A stretch of 18,253 bases of DNA, from contig DIVQ01000134.1 of assembly GCA_002423325.1 (NCBI GenBank), positions 1-18,253 on the forward strand, read 5' to 3'. Shown piece after piece: positions 13,565-18,253 of the stretch (its first letter is position 1; each line of letters starts with the position of its first letter). The notes under the pieces were generated by a model. It was not told the DNA's origin. It saw only the letters and a program-made list of their open reading frames with translations, and ran no database searches. The translations under genes were made by a program, and so were the position numbers. Origin of the DNA: Anaerolineales bacterium UBA6128 (GTDB taxonomy: Bacteria; Chloroflexota; Anaerolineae; UBA1429).

Positions 13565-15265
13565 ATGGGCAGTTCATCCGTCATCGACAGCCCTGGCAAG
13601 AGAAACCTGCCTGGTTTCGGCAGGAGTGGCATCGTCAAGGGGCAGCCTGAAGCCGCAGGCGTGCTGGTGCAGCCTGAGACCTATCACGCGATCGCCACGG
13701 GCGTCGACGTCATCGCCAATGCGGTGCGTCCCACGCTGGGGCCGCTGCCGCGGCTGGTCGCGTTGCAGGGCAGCAAGCACGACCAGCCCCCCGAGTTCCT
13801 GGACGATGGCGCCACGATAGCGCGGCGCATCATCCAGATAGAACCGCGGGGCTGCGACGTCGGCGCGATGCTGATCCGCAACGCCCTGTGGCGCATGCAT
13901 CGCGAAGTGGGCGACGGCACAGCCACCCTGGCCGTGATGTATCAGACCATCGTGCGTGAGGGGGTGCGACGGATCGTTGGGTCAGGCTGTAACGCCATGC
14001 TGCTGCGCACCGGGCTGGAGCAGGCCCTGCAGGTCGTGCAGGAGTACATCAGAGACGCTGCCAGGCCGCTCACGGGCGCGCAGAACCTCGCTGAGGTCGC
14101 CCGCGGCCTGTGCCAGGGCAACGACGAGCTAGCGGCGATGCTGGCTGAGATCCTGGACGTAGTGGGGCACGAGGGACTGATCCAGGTGGAAAAGGGCAAC
14201 CGGCTGAGCTTGGAGCGCGAGTACGTTGAGGGCACCTACTGGAAGCTGAGCGGCTGGGTGTCGCGGTACCTGATCACCGATCTGCAGCACAAGCGCACGC
14301 ACTTTACCGATGTGGGCATCTTGGTCAGCGACCTGGCCATCAAGGATCCGGGCTTGCTCGTGCCTGTGCTGGAGCGTTGCGCCGCGGCGGGCATCCAGCG
14401 GCTGGTGGTGCTGGCGCGCGAGGTGTCTGATGCAGCCATTGGTCTGCTGGTGGCCAACAACCAGCGCGACACGATCAAAACGCTGGCCGTGCGGACGCCC
14501 AGCGTGGGTGAGGCCGAGCAGGCCGCCTCGATGGAGGATATCGCCGCGCTGACCGGCGCCAGGGCCTACGCCAGCGCGGCCTACCAGAGCCTGGCTGATT
14601 TTGCCGTTGACGATGTGGGCCGCGCCGAGAGCGCCTGGGCCACCGAAAGCTTGTTCGGCCTGTTTGGGGGCAAGGGCGATCCGCGTGTGATCCGCCAACT
14701 CAAACGCACTCTGCGCAAGCGCCGCGATGCCGCCCAGACCGATCTGGAGCGTGAGCGTCTGGAGGCGCGCCTGGGGCGCCTGTCGGGCGGCACCGCCATC
14801 CTGCGGGTGGGCGCTGCCACCGAGACAGAAGCCGCTGCGCTCAAGGAGACGGCTCAGCGGGCGCTGGCTGGTCTGCGGCACGCCATGCGGGGAGGCGTCG
14901 TGGCGGGCGGGGGCGCCGCACTGCTGGCCGCACAGGCGGCGTTGCGGGCCTGGCCGTGCGAGCGCGAGGAGTGGTCGGCGGCGCGCGACATCCTGATGCG
15001 GGCCCTGGAGGAACCGCTGCGGGCCATCGCCGAGAACGCCGGCGCGCAGCCTGACGTGGTGGTGGAACGGGTCAAGGCGGCGCCGACCGGCAGTGGCTAC
15101 GACGTGCGGAGAGCGCGCATCGTGGATATGCGCGCGGCCGGCATTGTTGACTCGGCGCTGGTGCTGGAGCGGGCGCTGCAGATCGCGGTATCGGGCGCGG
15201 CCCAGGCGCTGACCACCGACGCGATCGTGCACCACCGCTACCCGGCCGAGTGCCTGGAACCCTAG
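13565..15265 (+). CDS. Divergent GroEL-type (Cpn60) chaperonin paralogue
   Basis: 566 residues, close to the 548 of E. coli GroEL, and all three domains are present. Family motifs in order are TGVDVIANAVRPTLGP (45-60), DDGATIARRI (80-89), VGDGTATLAVMYQTIVREG (115-133), the apical domain with its hydrophobic helices (about 215-350), LSGGTAILRVGAATETE (406-422), GVVAGGGAALL (444-454) and AGIVDSALVLERALQIA (525-541). Counted against GroEL, D52, D87 and D495 are kept as D81, D117 and D529, but the ATP-hydrolysing Asp398 is R432. The LGPKGRN loop is LGPLPRL, and the C-terminal Gly-Gly-Met tail is missing. No groES is nearby. The ATG at 13565 has AGAGGAAGG upstream; 30 residues precede the GroEL-like start. 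It may assist a ring of another Cpn60 or hold proteins without an ATP cycle. The GH2 gene follows after 63 bases. Confidence 0.9.
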   Translation: MGSSSVIDSPGKRNLPGFGRSGIVKGQPEAAGVLVQPETYHAIATGVDVIANAVRPTLGPLPRLVALQGSKHDQPPEFLDDGATIARRIIQIEPRGCDVGAMLIRNALWRMHREVGDGTATLAVMYQTIVREGVRRIVGSGCNAMLLRTGLEQALQVVQEYIRDAARPLTGAQNLAEVARGLCQGNDELAAMLAEILDVVGHEGLIQVEKGNRLSLEREYVEGTYWKLSGWVSRYLITDLQHKRTHFTDVGILVSDLAIKDPGLLVPVLERCAAAGIQRLVVLAREVSDAAIGLLVANNQRDTIKTLAVRTPSVGEAEQAASMEDIAALTGARAYASAAYQSLADFAVDDVGRAESAWATESLFGLFGGKGDPRVIRQLKRTLRKRRDAAQTDLERERLEARLGRLSGGTAILRVGAATETEAAALKETAQRALAGLRHAMRGGVVAGGGAALLAAQAALRAWPCEREEWSAARDILMRALEEPLRAIAENAGAQPDVVVERVKAAPTGSGYDVRRARIVDMRAAGIVDSALVLERALQIAVSGAAQALTTDAIVHHRYPAECLEP

Positions 15266-15328
15266 CGCGGAACGTGGCCTCAGTCCGCTCTTCGATCGAG
15301 ATCAAGACCGTGTCAGGAGCAAACGAAC

Positions 15329-17659
15329 ATGAACTACCGTAAGCGACAGTCCGCGATAGTGCTGGATGGGCTGTGGTCGTTTGCCATTCACGACGGGCCG
15401 TTGCCCACAGAGTGCGCGACGTCAGCAGCGGTGCTGGAGGCGGGCCTGAGCGCCTGGCCGTGCACGGTCCCCGGCAACCTCGAGCTGGACCTGCAAGCGG
15501 TGGGTCTGCTGCCGGAGCCGTTCTATGGGATGAACATCGTCGAGCTGCGCGACCTCGAGCACACGCACGTCTGGTACTGGCGCACGTTCGCGGCGGACCC
15601 TGACGCTGCTGGCGAGGCCGAGCTGGTGTTCGAGGGTCTGGACTGCTACGCGGACGTGTACCTGAACGGCGAGTTGCTGGGCGCGTGCGACAATATGCTG
15701 GTGGAGCAGGTCTTGCTGGTGGGCGGGCGGCTGCGGGCCCAGAACGAGTTGCTGGTGCACATCAGGCCGGCGCTGGACGAGGCGCAGCGTTACCCCTACA
15801 CGGCGTCATCCTGGGCGCTGTCGTTCAACTATGAGTCGCTGCACGTGCGCAAAGCGCCGCACATGTATGGCTGGGACATCATGCCGCGCGCCCTTTCGGC
15901 CGGACTCTGGCGGCCTGTGCGGCTGCGCTACCGGCCGTTGGAGCGGCTGGAGGAGGTCTACCTGCGGACGCTCAGCCTGAGGCCGGACCTCAACAGCGCC
16001 CAGGTGCAGTTCTACTATCGGGCATGCACGGCGGGCGCGAAGGGTGACGTGTACGAGATCGCTCTGGATGCCGAGTGCGGCGACGCGCTGTTTGCGCATC
16101 GCCAGCGGATGGCCTTTGATGTGGGGCAGGTGCAGCTGAACGTTGAACAACCGGCAGTTTGGTGGCCGGCTGGCCGCGGCGCGCAGAATCTGTATGACGT
16201 GCTGGTGCGCGTGCTCAAGAACGGCGTCGAAATCGACCAACTGACGCTGCGCTTTGGCATCCGTACGATCAAGCTGGAGCGCACCAGCATCACGGGGCCC
16301 GAAGGCGAGGGCGAGTTCTGCTTTTACTGCAACGGGGAGCGTCTGTTCATCAAGGGCAGCAACTGGGTGCCGGTGGACGTCTTTCACTCGCGTGACGTCG
16401 CCCGGATCCCGCGCATCCTCGATATGGCGGAGGATCTCGGCATCAATATGCTGCGTTGCTGGGGCGGCAACGTCTACGAGAACGACCTGTTCTTTGACCT
16501 GTGCGACCAGAAGGGCATCCTGGTGTGGCAGGACTTCGCCATGGCCTGCGCCATTTATCCGCAGGACGAGGCCTTTTGCGAACGGCTGGCCGACGAGGCG
16601 CGTCGCGTGGTGCGGCGGTTGCGGCAGCACGCCTGTCTGGCGCTGTGGGCGGGCGACAACGAATGCGACCAGTTCTGGGGCCGGCTGGGGGCCGAGTCGG
16701 ATCCCAACCGAAACGTGCTGACCCGCCAAGTGCTGCCCGAGGTGCTGCGCTTGGAGGACCCCGAGCGCGCCTACCTGCCGTCCTCGCCCTACATCGATTC
16801 GGTGGCGTTCAAGGCGGGCCAGCGCTACCTGCCCGAGTTCCATCTGTGGGGGCCGAGGGACTATTACAAGAGCGACTATTACCGCCAGTCGCTGTGTCAC
16901 TTTGTGAGCGAGATCGGCTACCACGGCTGTCCGGCGCCCGAATCGCTGGAGCGCTTTATCTCACCGGAGCGCCTGTGGCCACCCGAAGAGAATCCCGAAT
17001 GGACGTTGCACAGTACCGCGCCGGTGCCCGGTTTCCCAGACTATACCTACCGCGTCGAGCTAATGTCCAAGCAGGTGCGCGAGCTGTTCGGTGTGGTGCC
17101 CGACAATCTGCCCGATTTCAGTTTTGCGAGCCAGGCCTCACAGGCGGAGGCGAAAAAGTTCTTTATCGAGCTGTTCCGCGGCAGCAAATGGCGGCGCACG
17201 GGCATCCTGTGGTGGAACCTGATGGATGGCTGGCCACAGCTCTCGGATGCAGTGGTCGACTATTACTTTGTGCGCAAGCTGGCCTACGAGTTCATCCGGC
17301 GGGCGCAACAGCCGCTCTGTCTGATGCTGCGCGAGCCGGCCAACTGGGGGCAGGACCTGGTGGCGTCCAACGACACGCGCGCTGATCTCGCCATCGACTA
17401 TAGCGTGCGCGACGTCGACAGCGGCGAGGTGGTGGCCAGCGGTCATGCGCTGGCGCATGCAGATAGTGTGACGGTGCTGGAACGCGTGCCGTTCAGTATG
17501 GGACGGCAGCGGTTCTACCTGCTTGAGTGGACGAGTGCACGGGGGGCCGGGCGCAACCACTATCTCGCAGGAACACCGCCGTTCGACCTCGCGCGGTACC
17601 GTGACTGGCTGGATCGGGCGGGGTTGCTGCCTCAAGCCCAGTCAGGTGACGCGGTATAA
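15329..17659 (+). CDS. Glycoside hydrolase family 2, beta-mannosidase-like
   Basis: 776 residues without a signal peptide, so likely cytoplasmic and acting on imported oligosaccharides. The order fits GH2: a jelly-roll sugar-binding domain (about 8-190, with LDGLWSFAI and YADVYLNGELLG), an immunoglobulin-like domain (200-312), a TIM barrel (315-650) and a C-terminal beta domain. Barrel motifs are IKGSNWVPVD (341-350), LRCWGGNVYENDLFFDLCDQ (375-394), the acid/base motif WAGDNE with E445 and the nucleophile motif SEIGYHG with E528. WVPVD and RCWGGNVYEND point to the beta-mannosidase branch more than to beta-galactosidase or glucuronidase. Most beta-mannosidases have 800-850 residues, so this one is slightly short. 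The ATG has CAGGAG ten bases upstream. It is probably co-transcribed with the chaperonin, and its stop overlaps the next start (TAATG). Confidence 0.92.
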   Translation: MNYRKRQSAIVLDGLWSFAIHDGPLPTECATSAAVLEAGLSAWPCTVPGNLELDLQAVGLLPEPFYGMNIVELRDLEHTHVWYWRTFAADPDAAGEAELVFEGLDCYADVYLNGELLGACDNMLVEQVLLVGGRLRAQNELLVHIRPALDEAQRYPYTASSWALSFNYESLHVRKAPHMYGWDIMPRALSAGLWRPVRLRYRPLERLEEVYLRTLSLRPDLNSAQVQFYYRACTAGAKGDVYEIALDAECGDALFAHRQRMAFDVGQVQLNVEQPAVWWPAGRGAQNLYDVLVRVLKNGVEIDQLTLRFGIRTIKLERTSITGPEGEGEFCFYCNGERLFIKGSNWVPVDVFHSRDVARIPRILDMAEDLGINMLRCWGGNVYENDLFFDLCDQKGILVWQDFAMACAIYPQDEAFCERLADEARRVVRRLRQHACLALWAGDNECDQFWGRLGAESDPNRNVLTRQVLPEVLRLEDPERAYLPSSPYIDSVAFKAGQRYLPEFHLWGPRDYYKSDYYRQSLCHFVSEIGYHGCPAPESLERFISPERLWPPEENPEWTLHSTAPVPGFPDYTYRVELMSKQVRELFGVVPDNLPDFSFASQASQAEAKKFFIELFRGSKWRRTGILWWNLMDGWPQLSDAVVDYYFVRKLAYEFIRRAQQPLCLMLREPANWGQDLVASNDTRADLAIDYSVRDVDSGEVVASGHALAHADSVTVLERVPFSMGRQRFYLLEWTSARGAGRNHYLAGTPPFDLARYRDWLDRAGLLPQAQSGDAV

Positions 17660-18253
17660 TGGGCGACGCAACAGGGCTCCCGAGCGACGGCCGCCAACGC
17701 TATCCCGTGGTCCAAAAGCCCATCAAGCCCGATCTCGATCTGCGCGATATGCTGCGCCAGCACATCGTTACTCGCGCGCTGGCCTACCGCAGCAACGCGT
17801 TGGGGGATCCGTTGCTGGCGATGCGCGTGCGCGATGGCCTGGCGACGCTGGCTTTCACCGCCCAGTGGGCGGGTTTGGGCGGGGCCCCGGTCGTGCTCAC
17901 CGGGGCAGGCCTGGGGGCGCTCGTCGCGCTACACGTGGCCGCGTTGAGTGACGCCGTGTTGCCGGCCGGGGTGGCGGGCGTGGTGCTGTGGGATGGGCTG
18001 GCGAGCTGGCGAGCGCTGCTCGAGGCCAAGTCCTATCCCTGGCCGGCCGACGCGTTTGTGCCGGGCGTGCTGAAGCACTATGACCTGCCCGAGCTGGTGA
18101 GCGCGCTGCGATGTCCCGTGCGAGTGCTCAACCCGCGCGACGGGGCCGGCGACCTGCTCGACGCCACGGCGCTCGCGCGTCTGAACCGCGACGCGGGCGA
18201 GCGGGTCTATGCTGCGGCCGGCGAACGCGTCGGCGCGGAGGCCATCGGTCGCG
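17659..18253 (+). CDS. Alpha/beta-hydrolase-like (esterase-type) protein, partial at the window end
   Basis: An open frame starts at the ATG overlapping the GH2 stop codon and runs off the window (198 codons seen). The segment LAYRSNALGDPLLAMRVRDGLATLAF followed by VVLTGAGLGALVALHVAAL resembles the nucleophile-elbow region of acetyl-xylan-esterase/dienelactone-hydrolase-like proteins, and FVPGVLKHYDLPELVSALRCPVRVLNPRDGAG resembles their C-terminal part. The elbow reads G-A-G-L-G, so the usual Ser of G-x-S-x-G is absent. Only about 45 residues precede this region, whereas relatives usually have several hundred, so the protein looks N-terminally short. A TATAAT at 17655-17660 overlaps the ATG; if it is a promoter, translation would start later, for example at the ATG at 17749. 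The family call is from pattern only. Confidence 0.6.
   Translation, partial: MGDATGLPSDGRQRYPVVQKPIKPDLDLRDMLRQHIVTRALAYRSNALGDPLLAMRVRDGLATLAFTAQWAGLGGAPVVLTGAGLGALVALHVAALSDAVLPAGVAGVVLWDGLASWRALLEAKSYPWPADAFVPGVLKHYDLPELVSALRCPVRVLNPRDGAGDLLDATALARLNRDAGERVYAAAGERVGAEAIGR

Noticed and set aside
14129..15235. Minus-strand open frame opposite the chaperonin
   Set aside because: It is antisense to unmistakable Cpn60 motifs, and the product is rich in Arg, His and Gln without domains.
15806..16924. Minus-strand open frame opposite the GH2 gene, and a plus-strand shifted frame at 16501-17385
   Set aside because: Both overlap the catalytic barrel of the GH2 enzyme in other frames and show no initiation signals or motifs.

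Overview
The window is GC-rich, densely coded DNA from a free-living heterotrophic bacterium. The best clue to its identity is the sugar-binding lipoprotein at 11646-13121. Its twin-arginine/lipobox leader is followed by a charged valine-rich stretch and a Thr/Pro linker of the kind common in Chloroflexota, especially Anaerolineae-like lineages. That assignment is an inference. I saw no tRNA, rRNA, CRISPR array, insertion sequence or phage gene.

Layout. (1) 76-3536, minus strand: a three-gene operon of a glycoside-hydrolase-like TIM-barrel protein, a ferritin-like/VIT1 membrane fusion resembling the iron exporter MbfA, and an MFS transporter. (2) 3755-5583, plus strand: a small soluble protein made of four exact 27-residue repeats, then a sulfatase-fold hydrolase with Thr at the catalytic Cys/Ser position. 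A 12-bp GAGA-loop hairpin follows. (3) 5655-7609, minus: a xylose-isomerase-like sugar isomerase/epimerase and a Gfo/Idh/MocA oxidoreductase. (4) 7801-8988, plus, divergent from (3): a DUF6807 (PmoA-like) protein. (5) 9067-13121, minus: a carbohydrate ABC importer (binding lipoprotein and two permeases, no ATPase), then a small membrane protein of unknown function. (6) 13565-18253, plus, divergent from (5): a full-length but degenerate GroEL-type chaperonin, a GH2 beta-mannosidase-like enzyme, and the start of an alpha/beta-hydrolase-like gene running off the window.

Most genes fit one theme, the import and breakdown of oligosaccharides. The ABC system would bring glycans in. The cytoplasmic GH2 enzyme, sulfatase-like enzyme, GH-like protein and esterase-like protein would trim them. 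The isomerase and oxidoreductases would convert the monosaccharides. Three divergent intergenic regions (3537-3754, 7610-7800, 13122-13564) each carry back-to-back sigma-70-like promoters, so the cluster looks built from separately controlled divergent units.

The most unusual items are the chaperonin paralogue, in which the residue aligned to the GroEL catalytic Asp398 is Arg; the four-repeat protein; and several enzymes of known folds that lack their signature catalytic residue (sulfatase Cys/Ser to Thr, Gfo/Idh Lys to Thr, hydrolase nucleophile-elbow Ser to Gly).
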